A stretch of DNA of 64,000 nt from Adhaeribacter aerolatus (GCF_007991635.1 NZ_BJYS01000013.1:114139-178138), one strand, 5' to 3'. Positions 34,764-44,111 are shown, counted from the stretch's first letter. Notes: a model not told the origin generated them from the letters alone. Numbers and translations are program-made.

Positions 34764-36080
34764 ATGATGACCAACCAAATAACTCCCGGATTTATGTTTG
34801 CTACCGGCATTGAGAACAGTGCGCCGACCATACAAAATGGAAAATACCGGATGGATGAGTTAGAGAAGTGTGGTCACTATACGCATTGGCGAAAAGATTT
34901 CGATTTGGTGCAGGAGTTAGGTATAACCTTTCTGCGTTATGGCCCGCCTATCCACCAAACTTTTTTGGGGCATAACTACTACGACTGGTCTTTTGCCGAT
35001 GAAACCTTTACCGAATTATACCACCGCGACCTGGTGCCGATTGTGGATTTGTGTCATTTTGGGGTGCCCGACTGGATAGAAAATTTTCAGAATCCGGATT
35101 TCCCAAACTTATTCGCAAGCTATGCCCGAGCATTTGCGGCTCGTTTCCCGTGGGTGCAGCTTTATACGCCGGTAAACGAAATGTATATTTGTGCCCTTTT
35201 TTCGGCCAAGTACGGTTGGTGGAATGAACAACTCACTACTGACCAGTCTTACGTAACGGCCCTCAAGCATATTGTAAAAGCCAATGTACTGGCCATGCGG
35301 GCCATTCTGGAAGTGCGGCCCGATGCTATTTTTATACAAAGCGAATCTTCGGAATATTTTCATGCCGAAAATCCCCGCGCTATAGGTCCGGCCGAGATTA
35401 TGAATGTTAAACGGTTTCTCTCCTTAGATTTGAATTATGGGCGGCGGGTAGATTCGGAGATGTACGAATATTTGATGGATAACGGTATGACCAGGGAAGA
35501 ATACCATTTCTTTTTGCATAATAAACTAAAGCGCCACTGTATTATGGGCAATGATTATTACGTAACAAACGAACACCGGGTAGCGGCGGATGGCCGTACC
35601 TGGGCTGCCGGCGAAATATTCGGTTATCATGTTATCACGTCGCAATATTACAACCGCTACCAGCTACCGATTATGCACACCGAAACCAATCTGAACCAGG
35701 GGCCTAATGGCGATGAAGCTGTAAACTGGTTAAAAAAACAATGGGCGAATGTGCTTCGTGTCCGCAACGACGGTATGCCTATTCTGGGATTTACCTGGTA
35801 TTCTTTAATAGACCAGGTAGATTGGGATTCGGCCTTACGAGAAAACAACGGTAACGTCAATCCGCTGGGTTTATACGATTTAGACCGCAACATCCGGCCG
35901 GTAGGTACTGCGTATCAGCAGTTAATCCGGGATTGGCGCGAAGTGCTGCCCACACAAAGTATTTGCTTACGGGTACCGGTGGTATTGCCCAAAGAATACG
36001 ATGAAGAAGTGGGCCTGAAAAATATCCGGCAGGCAAAAGCCCGTAAAGATGCTTCTACCAATGCACCGGCTAATTCTTAA
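34764..36080 (+). CDS. Family 1-like glycoside hydrolase (clan GH-A)
   Basis: A 438-residue soluble TIM-barrel enzyme from ATG 34764 (a TTG five codons upstream is less likely). The acid/base Glu appears in YTPVNEMYI and the nucleophile Glu in MHTETNLNQG. Upstream RYGPPIHQTFLGHNYYDWSFADE and VPIVDLCHFGVPDWI correspond to barrel strands of beta-glycosidases. The usual GH1 TFNEP and ITENG motifs are replaced by TPVNEM and HTETN, so this is a distant branch. No signal peptide, so it is cytosolic. It lies 11 bases before an SDR gene in a two-gene operon. Likely role: hydrolysis of a small beta-glycoside, with the SDR oxidising a product; the substrate is unknown. Confidence 0.85.
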   Translation: MMTNQITPGFMFATGIENSAPTIQNGKYRMDELEKCGHYTHWRKDFDLVQELGITFLRYGPPIHQTFLGHNYYDWSFADETFTELYHRDLVPIVDLCHFGVPDWIENFQNPDFPNLFASYARAFAARFPWVQLYTPVNEMYICALFSAKYGWWNEQLTTDQSYVTALKHIVKANVLAMRAILEVRPDAIFIQSESSEYFHAENPRAIGPAEIMNVKRFLSLDLNYGRRVDSEMYEYLMDNGMTREEYHFFLHNKLKRHCIMGNDYYVTNEHRVAADGRTWAAGEIFGYHVITSQYYNRYQLPIMHTETNLNQGPNGDEAVNWLKKQWANVLRVRNDGMPILGFTWYSLIDQVDWDSALRENNGNVNPLGLYDLDRNIRPVGTAYQQLIRDWREVLPTQSICLRVPVVLPKEYDEEVGLKNIRQAKARKDASTNAPANS

Positions 36081-36091
36081 ATTGTAAGCGC

Positions 36092-36829
36092 ATGAGATTT
36101 AAAGACCAGGTAGTTATTGTTACCGGCGGGGCCAGCGGCATAGGCCTGGCTACCGCCAAAAGATTTGCTTCGGAAGGGGCGCGGCTGGTTTTAGCCGATT
36201 TTAACCAGCAAAATTTAAAGACTGCCGAACCGGAAGTAAAAGCCGCCGGGGCCCCGGCCGTGTGGGCCAGCCTCTGTGATGTAGGCGCAGAAGAGCAGGT
36301 TAAAGCCTCTGTCTTAGGAGCTATCGAGCAATTTGATAGGCTGGATGTAGTTGTAAATAATGCTGGTTTAATGCTCTTTAAACCTATTGAAGACCAGACC
36401 GGCGAGGATTGGCTCCGGATACTAACGGTAGATTTGCTGGGCGCTTTTTACTTTACCAAATATGCTTTTCGGCACATGGAAGCTGGCGGCCGGATTGTGA
36501 ATGTTTCCAGTATCCACGCCATTGAAACCACCCCTATGGTGGCCCCCTATGCCGCTGCCAAAGCTGCTTTATTATCTTTTACCCGGTCGTCGGCCATAGA
36601 AGGCAAACCCAAAGGCATCCGGGTTAATGCTATATTACCGGGTGCCATCGATACCCCTATGCTCTGGGAAAACCCAAATGTAAAAGCCGGTATCGAAAAA
36701 ATAGACCGGACCAACGTAGGAAAACCGGAAGATGTAGCCGCCACGATTGCTTACCTGGCCTCCGATGATGCCGCCTTTGTGCAGGGGGCTATGCTCCAGG
36801 TAGATGGTGGCCGCTCGGATAGACTATAG
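36092..36829 (+). CDS. Short-chain dehydrogenase/reductase
   Basis: A 245-residue classical SDR. The cofactor site is TGGASGIG (10-17), followed by LADFNQQN, the NNAG motif (about 90-93), the catalytic Ser in VNVSSIHA (about 137-144), and the YxxxK pair in YAAAK (about 154-158). The C-terminal GAMLQVDGGRS is also typical. The Asp at the end of beta-2 (LADF) suggests NAD over NADP, which is an inference. It oxidises or reduces an alcohol or sugar; its tight linkage to the glycosidase points to a sugar-derived substrate. Full length. Confidence 0.93.
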   Translation: MRFKDQVVIVTGGASGIGLATAKRFASEGARLVLADFNQQNLKTAEPEVKAAGAPAVWASLCDVGAEEQVKASVLGAIEQFDRLDVVVNNAGLMLFKPIEDQTGEDWLRILTVDLLGAFYFTKYAFRHMEAGGRIVNVSSIHAIETTPMVAPYAAAKAALLSFTRSSAIEGKPKGIRVNAILPGAIDTPMLWENPNVKAGIEKIDRTNVGKPEDVAATIAYLASDDAAFVQGAMLQVDGGRSDRL

Positions 36830-36948
36830 TTTTAAGCAGAATAGCTACTATCCAGAACCTTGAAATTAGCTGCTGAACTTTACTAAATTTTTAATAGCAG
36901 ATACAGCCGTATAGCTATTGAAGTTTTTGGATAAGTTCTAAAACAAAA

Positions 36949-36975
36949 AAGCCTGAACCAATATGGTTCAGGCTT
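36949..36975 (-). terminator. Terminator after the GldJ-like gene
   Basis: Stem AAGCCTGAACC (36949-36959) / GGTTCAGGCTT (36965-36975), 5-base loop, followed on the minus strand by TTTTTTGTTTT. It lies 24 bases past the stop codon at 36999 and also faces the plus-strand SDR gene. Confidence 0.88.
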
Positions 36976-36998
36976 CTCCTTATATAATACTTAAGTTA

Positions 36999-38252
36999 TT
37001 ATCTGTTCGAGCCAGTGTTAATCATGGCGCAACGGAACCCAATAGTAGAAGTAGCAGAATCTTGTTTCATGAAACGACGGGTACCTGGCGATAACCAGTA
37101 AGCTACATCTTTCCAGGAACCGCCTTTGTAAACGCGCACTTCGTCGGTAATTAAAGATTGGAAACCACCTTCAGCACCAGACGCATAATCTTTGGCCGGG
37201 TCGGTGGTACCACCTGCCCGACGAACCGGGTTCAGGTCTTCTACATCCTGGAAGGAAAGCGGACGGTAAACATCTTGTACCCACTCGTTTACGTTACCCG
37301 CCATGTTATATAAACCAAAGTCGTTTGGCGGATAAGAGTAAACATATTCGGTAATCATCGCACCATCATTTAAACTACCGGCAATACCGGCGTAGTCGCC
37401 TCGGCCCCGCTTAAAGTTGGCCAGGAACTGACCTTGCTTTTTGCCATAAGGGTTGCGTAATTGGTGACCATCCCAAGGATAAATCCGGCGGTTGGCCTGG
37501 TTTTCATCTTCATCTAATTGCGTACCAATCATCGCCTGGGCAGCGTATTCCCATTCGGCTTCGGTTGGGAGACGGTAATTAGGTAAAAGCATACCAGATT
37601 CGATAGAAGTTCCACTACCAGCTTCGGCAGGTGCTTCGGCACCGGCAGCCTGTTTTCTTTTACCAAAAATACCAAATTTACGTTTGCCGCCGGAAGTGCC
37701 ACCGGAAGCTAATTTTTCGTTAACCTTGGCCGAACGCCACAAGCAGTAATCGTTGGCTTGTTCCCAGCTAACCCCTACCACCGGGTAAAAACGGAAGCCT
37801 GGGTAACGCAGGTAATAAAGTTTATAAGGGTCGTTAAAAGAAAGCTCCCTTTCCCAAACCGTAGTGTCGGGTAAAGCTGAGCGATAAAATTCTTCAGCCG
37901 AATCTCTTTTTACGAACATTAAATATTCCAACCAGTGAATGTTGGATACCTCTGTTTCGTCCATAAAGAAAGAGGCAATAGTTACCGTTCGCTCTATGTT
38001 GTCACGGGTCATGGCTACGTCTTCTTCGCTGGAACCTAAGGTAGTACGACCGCCTTCAATAAATATAAGACCCGGACCTTCCGGCATATCGGCATAATCC
38101 GCTACCTGGAAACCTTCCTCCTCGTTGTATTCGATACCGGTTTTGGTACTTGCCCGGCCAGGATCGGTACTGGTGGGATTGCCACGTTTGTTACAGGATG
38201 CCATTAGCATAATGCCTGCAGCAGCATAGGTTACGTACTTTAAAAAATTCAT
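36999..38252 (-). CDS. gldJ: GldJ/GldK-like FGE-domain lipoprotein (gliding/type IX secretion)
   Basis: A 417-residue lipoprotein; the lipobox MASC places the acylated Cys at 20. From about residue 60 the formylglycine-generating-enzyme (FGE-sulfatase) fold is evident: MPEGPGLIFIEGG, FFMDETEVSNIHWLEYL, YPVVGVSWEQANDYCLWR, LPTEAEWEYAA, NMAGNVNEWVQDVY, YKGGSWKDVAYWLSPGTRRF and IGFRCAM. GldJ and GldK of Flavobacterium share this fold but are not enzymes; they are needed for gliding or type IX secretion. GldJ fits best because of the DETEVSN and ALPDTTVWERELSFNDPY segment. A Lys-rich and Ala/Gly-rich insert (about 190-215) interrupts the domain. Its neighbour PorP/SprF-like gene supports the assignment. 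Confidence 0.75.
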   Translation of the reverse strand: MNFLKYVTYAAAGIMLMASCNKRGNPTSTDPGRASTKTGIEYNEEEGFQVADYADMPEGPGLIFIEGGRTTLGSSEEDVAMTRDNIERTVTIASFFMDETEVSNIHWLEYLMFVKRDSAEEFYRSALPDTTVWERELSFNDPYKLYYLRYPGFRFYPVVGVSWEQANDYCLWRSAKVNEKLASGGTSGGKRKFGIFGKRKQAAGAEAPAEAGSGTSIESGMLLPNYRLPTEAEWEYAAQAMIGTQLDEDENQANRRIYPWDGHQLRNPYGKKQGQFLANFKRGRGDYAGIAGSLNDGAMITEYVYSYPPNDFGLYNMAGNVNEWVQDVYRPLSFQDVEDLNPVRRAGGTTDPAKDYASGAEGGFQSLITDEVRVYKGGSWKDVAYWLSPGTRRFMKQDSATSTIGFRCAMINTGSNR

Positions 38253-38278
38253 AAATATTTATTCATTACCTGTTTGGA

Positions 38279-38286
38279 CAAAATTA
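38279..38286 (-). promoter_or_regulatory. Bacteroidota -7 promoter box TAATTTTG
   Basis: Minus-strand TAnnTTTG match 27 bases before the GldJ-like ATG. A TTG triplet 22 bases upstream (38309-38311) may be the -33 element; the spacing is longer than the usual 19-20 bases. Confidence 0.35.
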
Positions 38287-38323
38287 ATAATATTATCAAT
38301 ATAATTCGCAATTATATCAAAAA

Positions 38324-39340
38324 TTAGACACCCGGCAAAGGTATTCTTTTATAATTTTTTCCGGATACCCGCTTTTTAAATATTTTGTTATAATCTACCT
38401 TTTCAAAAGATAATGATATTTCGTGTGCTCCTCCGTTCCGGGTTCCGAACGGCGACAACGGAACATCATAACTGTAACCAATCCGCCACGAGGCTAAGGC
38501 TATACCTGCCAGAAAACTTACCGACTGATCATACGCATAATTGCTCAACAAGGGTAAGCCCCTGTATAATAGACCAAACGTAAAAGGCGTATAAGTAGTA
38601 TACAATGCAATATCACTTTTTTTAAAGGGTCCCTGCTGGGTATATGTAACGCTGGGTGTAACGCTCCACTCGTACGGTTTGTTCAAATAATAGTACGTTT
38701 TTAGCGTAAATTTATAGCCCGTATTTAAAATAACTTTTCCAGGTAAGTAAGCCGATGCATCGTTAAAACCAATTACGGGTCGGTTCAGGTGGTGGCCGGC
38801 TAAGCTAACCCAAAAATTATTATTGTAAAGCACGCCACCCGTGGCCACGCTAATATACCGCACCGGGTCGTAAAAGTTTAGTTCCTGCGAATTCGGGTTA
38901 ACCGTTCCGTCGTCATTGAGCTGGTCGCCAAAAGTAAGGCGGGTATAATCGAGACGCTGCGAGCCGTAACTGAGTTGCATGCCCAAACTAAAGGCCAGCT
39001 TTTCGCTTAAAATAGATTGGTAAGCGTATTGGCCGCCTACCTGAAATTTGGCTAACCCGCCCTCACCGGCCTTATCGTTAGAAACTATCAGCCCCAGGGA
39101 GGATTGCTGGTTTTTAAGACGGTAATAGCCGGCAAACTGGTTGGTAACAAAAGCACCCTGCAACTTAGGCCACTGGTTGCGGTAAGTAAAAGCGGCGCTG
39201 TAATCGGCATGCAGCCCGGCATAAGCGGGGTTCAGGTGCAGGCGATTGGCATATTGTTGGGTAAAATGCAGATCCTGGGCCAGGCCGGAAAAGGGCAGCC
39301 AGCTAAACAGGCATAATATTTGGATATATTTTAACTGCAT
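38324..39340 (-). CDS. PorP/SprF family type IX secretion outer-membrane protein
   Basis: A 338-residue protein from ATG 39340 (a TTG four codons earlier is less likely because it would precede the signal peptide). The signal peptide is QLKYIQILCLFSWLPFSGLAQ. The mature start DLHFTQQYANRLHLNPAYAGLH is the family signature (FSQ..xxxxNPAxAG). Many beta strands follow, as in outer-membrane barrels. PorP/SprF proteins help transport or anchor cell-surface proteins in type IX secretion and gliding. The gene is downstream of the GldJ-like gene promoter region and on the same strand, but the two are read separately (71 bases and a promoter between). No PorK/L/M/N cluster is present in the window. 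Confidence 0.92.
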   Translation of the reverse strand: MQLKYIQILCLFSWLPFSGLAQDLHFTQQYANRLHLNPAYAGLHADYSAAFTYRNQWPKLQGAFVTNQFAGYYRLKNQQSSLGLIVSNDKAGEGGLAKFQVGGQYAYQSILSEKLAFSLGMQLSYGSQRLDYTRLTFGDQLNDDGTVNPNSQELNFYDPVRYISVATGGVLYNNNFWVSLAGHHLNRPVIGFNDASAYLPGKVILNTGYKFTLKTYYYLNKPYEWSVTPSVTYTQQGPFKKSDIALYTTYTPFTFGLLYRGLPLLSNYAYDQSVSFLAGIALASWRIGYSYDVPLSPFGTRNGGAHEISLSFEKVDYNKIFKKRVSGKNYKRIPLPGV

Positions 39341-39518
39341 ATTATTTCCCAAAAGTAAGCTTTCGCAGGTAAAGCCAAAATAATTTGGGCTTGCCTTTCC
39401 AAACGTCTTTATGCCCGGTTCGGTATAATCCTGCGTATTAAATTTGGGGGAGTACGTAATCAGGCAATAAAATTAGCCTAAATTCGCTATTTAAATATAG
39501 TACTTAATTAATAGTGCC

Positions 39519-42500
39519 ATGAAAAAATTAATAATTGGTATCGCTGTATTTTTAGTGGTACTTATTGCCGCAGCCGCTTTGCTGCCTTATCTGTTTCAGG
39601 ATAAAGTAAAGCAGGTGCTGGATAAACAAATAGAAAAAAATATAGCCGCGAAGGTTATTTATAAAACCGAAGATGTAGACCTGAGTTTGTTCCGCAACTT
39701 TCCTAATCTGTCTTTAACCGTAAATAATTTAACCGTAATTGGTCAGGATTCTTTTCAGCGTGACACGTTAGCGGCTCTGCCTGCTTTCAGCATGGGCCTG
39801 GATTTAATGAGCGTTATATCCGGCGATGAACTTAGGGTGAAATCTATTAACCTGGAAAATCCGCGCATTAAGCTGGTAGTGCTCAAAAGCGGTAAAGCCA
39901 ACTGGGATATTTTTAAAACCGATACGACCCAGGCACCCACCGATACTACGGCCAGCGAATTTAAAATGGCTATTAAAGGCTGGGAAATTAAAAACGGCAC
40001 GCTGGTTTACGAAGATTTAAGCTTGCCTATGGGCCTGGTGGCGCATCACGTAAACCATACCGGCAGCGGCGATTTTGAGCAGAATATTTTTGACCTGAAA
40101 TCTCAGACTACCGCCGATGGCTTTACCATGACCTACGGCGGTGTTAATTATTTAGAAAACACGCTGCTGGATGCCGATGTAACCCTGGCGATGGATTTAA
40201 ACAAGGCCCTCTATACATTCAAAGAAAATAAAATCCGGATCAATGAGTTTCCGTTTGGCTTTGATGGAACGATTGCTATGCCGACGGAAAATATTGATCT
40301 GGACCTGACCTTTAAAGCGGCCGAAACCGACTTTAAAAATATTCTTTCCATTGTGCCGGGGATGTTTACCGAGAAGTTTAAGGAGGTACAAACAGAAGGT
40401 AGAATGGCTTTTAATGGCTACCTGAAAGGACGTTCTAATGAAGTTTCGACACCGGGCTTTGGCATTGATTTAAAAGTAACCGATGGCCGTTTTAAATACC
40501 CGGATCTGCCGCAGGCCGCTACCAATATTAACGTAGATATGCAGGTAGATAATTCTAGCGGTATTGTAAACAACACCAAAATACTTATAAACAAATTTCA
40601 CCTGGATTTAGGCAAAAACCCGGTAGATGCCCGCATTGCCATAAACGGCCTGGAGCCGATGCAGGTAGACGGCAATGTAAAAGCTAATATCAACCTGACC
40701 GAGATGACCAAGGTTTTCCCGGTGGAAGGCATGACCTTGCGTGGTTTGCTAAACATGGATGGCACCGCGAAAGGTACTTACAGCAAAACCCAAATGCCCG
40801 TTATGAGCGCCCGCCTGCACTTAGCCAACGGCTATGTGAAGTCAAAAGATTTTCCGGCGCCCATCCAGAATCTGAACTTCTCCTCTACCGTGAGCAACAC
40901 CACCGGCAACACCAACGATACCCGCATTGTGGTAGATCGGTTTAACATGCTGCTGGACGGCGAGCCGCTGCAGGGTCGGGTAACTATCCAGGATATTGAC
41001 AAACCGGCATTTGATGCACAAATAAAAGGTGTTTTGGATTTGACCAAGATTACCAAAATATTCCCCCTCGACGATATGACCGTAACCGGCCGTATTAACG
41101 CCAATGTAGCCGCGAAAGGTAAAATGACCGACGTGGAAGCCGGCCGCTACGACAACCTGACCGCCAGCGGCAACATGCAGGTAAACAACCTTACTTACGT
41201 GAGCAAAGATTTGCCTCAAGGCATGAAAGTAAACCAGGCCCAGGTGCAGTTTAACAACGAAAAAATCAACGTGCAGCAACTGAACGGCACGGTAGGAAAA
41301 AGCGATGTGCAGGTAAACGGTACCATCTCTAATTATATGGGTTACCTGTTTTCAGAAAACCAGCCCATGCGCGGCACGCTAAACCTGAGCTCTAACCATT
41401 TTGATGTGAACGAATGGATGGTGGACGAATATTCTGGTAAGCCAACCAGCTCTCCGACCGAAGGTGTGGTAGAAGTGCCGGCCGATGTTGACTTTGTGCT
41501 GAATACCTCGGTAAAAGAAGTAATCTACAGCAACCTGAAACTGAATAATACCCGTGGTACCGTTATTATTAAAGATCGGATTGCCCGCCTGGAGCGGGTT
41601 GCATTTAATACATTGGGGGGTAGTTTCGTAACCTCCGGCTCTTATAATACCCAGAATCTGCAGCGCCCGCTATTTACCATGGGGCTGGATATTAATAACC
41701 TCGATTTCAAATCGGCTTACAATGCTTTTAATACGGTTAAAGCGCTGGCACCCATTGCGCGCTTACTCGATGGACAGTTTTCTACGGACTTTAACTTTTC
41801 GGGAGAGCTGGGGAAAGATATGATGCCGGTGTTCAGCACGCTAACCGGTAAAGGCGTAGTAGAGGTTATTAAGGCTGTCGTAACCAACGTAAAAGTGCTG
41901 GAAAGAATTAGCGAAGTAACTAATCTTGATGAAGTCCGGAATTTAATAATCGAAAACAAAGATTTCGGCGCCGAAATAGTGGGCGGTAACCTGGTGGTAA
42001 AACCGTTTGATGTTCAAGTACGCGATATAAAGATGACGATAGGCGGCACGAATAATATTAACGGTGATATTGCTTATGTTACCGCTCTGGATGTACCCAC
42101 CGGCAAATTAGGTAATGCCCTCAATGCTAAACTTACTTCGCTCACCGGCCTGAAAGACATAAAAGGCACCGAACGGGTTACTTTAAATTTAAATATTGGC
42201 GGTACCCTAATGGCTCCCAAAGTAGCTTTATCGGGCGGTAGCGCGAAAGCGCAGGCCAAAGATTTGGTGCAGGATGTGGTACAGGCCAAACTCGGCGATG
42301 CCAAAGCAGATTTGAAAGCCAAGAAGCAGGTGGTAGAGGATAGTCTCCGCGCCGAACTGGATCGCAAACGCACCGAAACCGAAGCCAAGGTGCAGGCCGA
42401 AATAGAAAAGAAACGCCTGGAAGCAGAAGCACGCCTAAAAAAACAAGCTTCTGAAAAACTTAACTCTTTGTTTAACCGCAACAAGTCTAAACCAGCCACC

Positions 42501-42545
42501 ACCCCCACCGAAACCCAACCCCAACCCGACTCGGTGAAACAATAG
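39519..42545 (+). CDS. AsmA-family giant envelope protein
   Basis: A 1008-residue protein with one N-terminal transmembrane segment (about 5-22, KKLIIGIAVFLVVLIAAAALLPYLF), then a long periplasmic beta-strand-rich region. Repeated modules are visible around 380-560, for example NINLTEMTKVFPVEGMTLRGLLNMDGTAKG and DLTKITKIFPLDDMTVTGRINANVAAKG. The AsmA C-terminal signature occurs at about 740-880. A charged coiled tail (about 905-1000, AKVQAEIEKKRLEAEARLKK) ends it. AsmA/TamB-like proteins are long lipid-transfer bridges in the Gram-negative periplasm. It is a single-gene unit with its own terminator. Confidence 0.88.
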   Translation: MKKLIIGIAVFLVVLIAAAALLPYLFQDKVKQVLDKQIEKNIAAKVIYKTEDVDLSLFRNFPNLSLTVNNLTVIGQDSFQRDTLAALPAFSMGLDLMSVISGDELRVKSINLENPRIKLVVLKSGKANWDIFKTDTTQAPTDTTASEFKMAIKGWEIKNGTLVYEDLSLPMGLVAHHVNHTGSGDFEQNIFDLKSQTTADGFTMTYGGVNYLENTLLDADVTLAMDLNKALYTFKENKIRINEFPFGFDGTIAMPTENIDLDLTFKAAETDFKNILSIVPGMFTEKFKEVQTEGRMAFNGYLKGRSNEVSTPGFGIDLKVTDGRFKYPDLPQAATNINVDMQVDNSSGIVNNTKILINKFHLDLGKNPVDARIAINGLEPMQVDGNVKANINLTEMTKVFPVEGMTLRGLLNMDGTAKGTYSKTQMPVMSARLHLANGYVKSKDFPAPIQNLNFSSTVSNTTGNTNDTRIVVDRFNMLLDGEPLQGRVTIQDIDKPAFDAQIKGVLDLTKITKIFPLDDMTVTGRINANVAAKGKMTDVEAGRYDNLTASGNMQVNNLTYVSKDLPQGMKVNQAQVQFNNEKINVQQLNGTVGKSDVQVNGTISNYMGYLFSENQPMRGTLNLSSNHFDVNEWMVDEYSGKPTSSPTEGVVEVPADVDFVLNTSVKEVIYSNLKLNNTRGTVIIKDRIARLERVAFNTLGGSFVTSGSYNTQNLQRPLFTMGLDINNLDFKSAYNAFNTVKALAPIARLLDGQFSTDFNFSGELGKDMMPVFSTLTGKGVVEVIKAVVTNVKVLERISEVTNLDEVRNLIIENKDFGAEIVGGNLVVKPFDVQVRDIKMTIGGTNNINGDIAYVTALDVPTGKLGNALNAKLTSLTGLKDIKGTERVTLNLNIGGTLMAPKVALSGGSAKAQAKDLVQDVVQAKLGDAKADLKAKKQVVEDSLRAELDRKRTETEAKVQAEIEKKRLEAEARLKKQASEKLNSLFNRNKSKPATTPTETQPQPDSVKQ

Positions 42546-42568
42546 AAGATTAAACTATTTATAATAAA

Positions 42569-42598
42569 GCCTCCGCTCTTTAACGGGGGCTTTTTTTT
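42569..42598 (+). terminator. Terminator after the AsmA-like gene
   Basis: Stem GCCTCCG (42569-42575) / CGGGGGC (42584-42590), one wobble pair, followed by eight Ts. It begins 24 bases after the stop codon. Confidence 0.88.
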
Positions 42599-43106
42599 AT
42601 CTATAAGTTGGTTGATCCAAATTGCTGGTGCTTTATAAAGGTTTATTTGTGGAGCTGCTTGGCCGCCGTTTCAGGGTGTTTTCACCCGAAACTAATTATC
42701 AGATACTTGCAATCAGATAATTTATTCTTTGTAGGACATATTTGTAAGGTAGTGTTAGTCTTGTTTACGCCGCCTTTATTCTGCCTGTCGGTTAACTTAT
42801 ATATTTTTGGCAATATATTTGTTAATGTATATATAAATGGAATAATGCAATAGAGTAACAGCTATGATATTAGATTATATTAATAAAGTAGTATAACTAT
42901 ATAAAAGAGAGAAGGCGAATTTTTAAATATAAACAATTTGCTATATATATTTGAAAGCCCGTTACCGTCAATCGTAAGTAAAATTTTTGCCTGCTGATTT
43001 CGCTTCTGTTACGCAAATTAAATCGGAGAAGGAAAGTAGGAGTAATTGCCTGAACTTAATATTTAAATCACAAGATATATTTTACAACTTAACTTAATAC
43101 AATTAA
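42599..43106. other. AT-rich intergenic region, no gene recognised
   Basis: About 508 bases. An 81-codon frame at 42608-42853 has Cys- and Trp-rich composition unlike genuine proteins here and no promoter or ribosome site, so it is not called. The last part must hold the DUF4382 gene promoter; none was recognised. A run of alternating AT bases (ATATATATTT) at about 42940-42952 stands out. Confidence 0.4.
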
Positions 43107-43904
43107 ATGAAGATTAAACATTTGCTTCCATTTGCTTTTCTGGCCTTACTAGGGTTTTCTTCCTGCGATAAAAGCAGCGAAAATGGTTCGGCTAAATTAA
43201 AAATAAGCTTAACAGATGCACCCGGCGATTATGCGGCAGTTAATGTGGATGTTATTGGCGTGGAAATTAACCGGCAAACTACTGATGCGGAAGCTAGCTG
43301 GGAAGCACTTACCTTATTGAAGCCTGGCGTTATAAACCTGCTTAGTCTTTCTAACGGGCGTCAGCTTCTGCTGGCCAGCGCCGATTTACCCGCCGGTTCT
43401 ATTTCCCAGATCCGCCTTAAATTAGGCAACAACAATACGCTGGTGCTAAAAGATGGCCGTACTATAGCCCTGAATACACCAAGCGGACAAACTTCTGGGT
43501 TGAAATTACAGATAAACCAGGACCTGAAAGCCGATGTTACTTATGAAATTCTTTTGGACTTTGATGCGGCCAAATCAGTGGTGCCCCGCGGGAACACCGG
43601 TCAGTATAATTTAAAACCGGTAATCCGGACCAATACTTTAGCTATTAAAGGCGGTATAAGGGGTAAAGTAACACCGGCCGAGGCAAAGCCGGGAATTCTG
43701 GTATTAACTGCCGCTAACGATACCATTGCGGGCGGCTTTACCGATGCGGCTACCGGCGATTTTATTATTAAAGGCATTAGTGCTGGTACGTATAATGTAG
43801 AGTTTACCGCTACTGCTCCCTACAAATTAAAGGAAACCAAAACCGTAACAGTAACCAATGATAATATTACCGAGATAGGCCCGGTAGATTTAAATAACAG
43901 ATAA
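43107..43904 (+). CDS. DUF4382 domain lipoprotein
   Basis: A 265-residue lipoprotein with signal peptide and lipobox FSSC (Cys20). The mature part begins AKLKISLTDAPGDYAAVNVDVIGVEINRQ (about 30-58), the well-known start of DUF4382, with LLKPGVINLLSLSNGRQLLLASADLPAGSISQIRLKLG next. A carboxypeptidase-regulatory-like beta-sandwich (about 185-262, IRGKVTPAEAKPGILVLTAANDTIAGGFTDAATGDFIIKGISAGTYNVEF) follows. It is an exported, beta-rich protein, probably anchored to a membrane; no activity known. Full-length for Bacteroidota members. Confidence 0.9.
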   Translation: MKIKHLLPFAFLALLGFSSCDKSSENGSAKLKISLTDAPGDYAAVNVDVIGVEINRQTTDAEASWEALTLLKPGVINLLSLSNGRQLLLASADLPAGSISQIRLKLGNNNTLVLKDGRTIALNTPSGQTSGLKLQINQDLKADVTYEILLDFDAAKSVVPRGNTGQYNLKPVIRTNTLAIKGGIRGKVTPAEAKPGILVLTAANDTIAGGFTDAATGDFIIKGISAGTYNVEFTATAPYKLKETKTVTVTNDNITEIGPVDLNNR

Positions 43905-43945
43905 TACCTATTACTTCAATTCTGTGCTGAAAGAGATGAAGCAAA

Positions 43946-44004
43946 GGGCGGTACATGGCGCGGGCGTCCTCGCCCCTGTCCTCTTCTTCCGGCCTCTGGC
44001 CGCT
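43946..44004. repeat. GC-rich hairpin fragment, possible dispersed element
   Basis: A short GC-rich island inside an AT-rich spacer. It contains GGGCG (43962-43966) / CGCCC (43971-43975) with a TCCT loop, and GGCC TCT GGCC (43991-44001). Composition differs clearly from both sides. A similar GCCGC/GCGGC hairpin lies at about 49452-49467. Whether it is a repeated element needs a genome search. Confidence 0.3.
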
Positions 44005-44080
44005 ATAGAAAAATATTTAGGTAACATTTGATAAAGCGCACCAGTAATTTAATATTGGTATAATTTTAAACCAAAAACAG

Positions 44081-44111
44081 AAAGGAGTTTCGCGAGAAGC
44101 TCCTTTTTGTT
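44081..44111. terminator. Intrinsic terminator between DUF4382 and DinB genes
   Basis: Stem AAAGGAGTTTC (44081-44091) / GAAGCTCCTTT (44096-44106), GCGA loop, followed on plus by TTGTTTTAA. It lies about 175 bases after DUF4382 and about 115 bases after the DinB stop (read on minus), so it may serve either gene. Confidence 0.7.

Noticed and set aside
42608..42853. 81-codon frame after the AsmA-like gene
   Set aside because: Cys/Trp/Phe-rich composition, follows a terminator directly, no promoter, no similarity to any known protein pattern.
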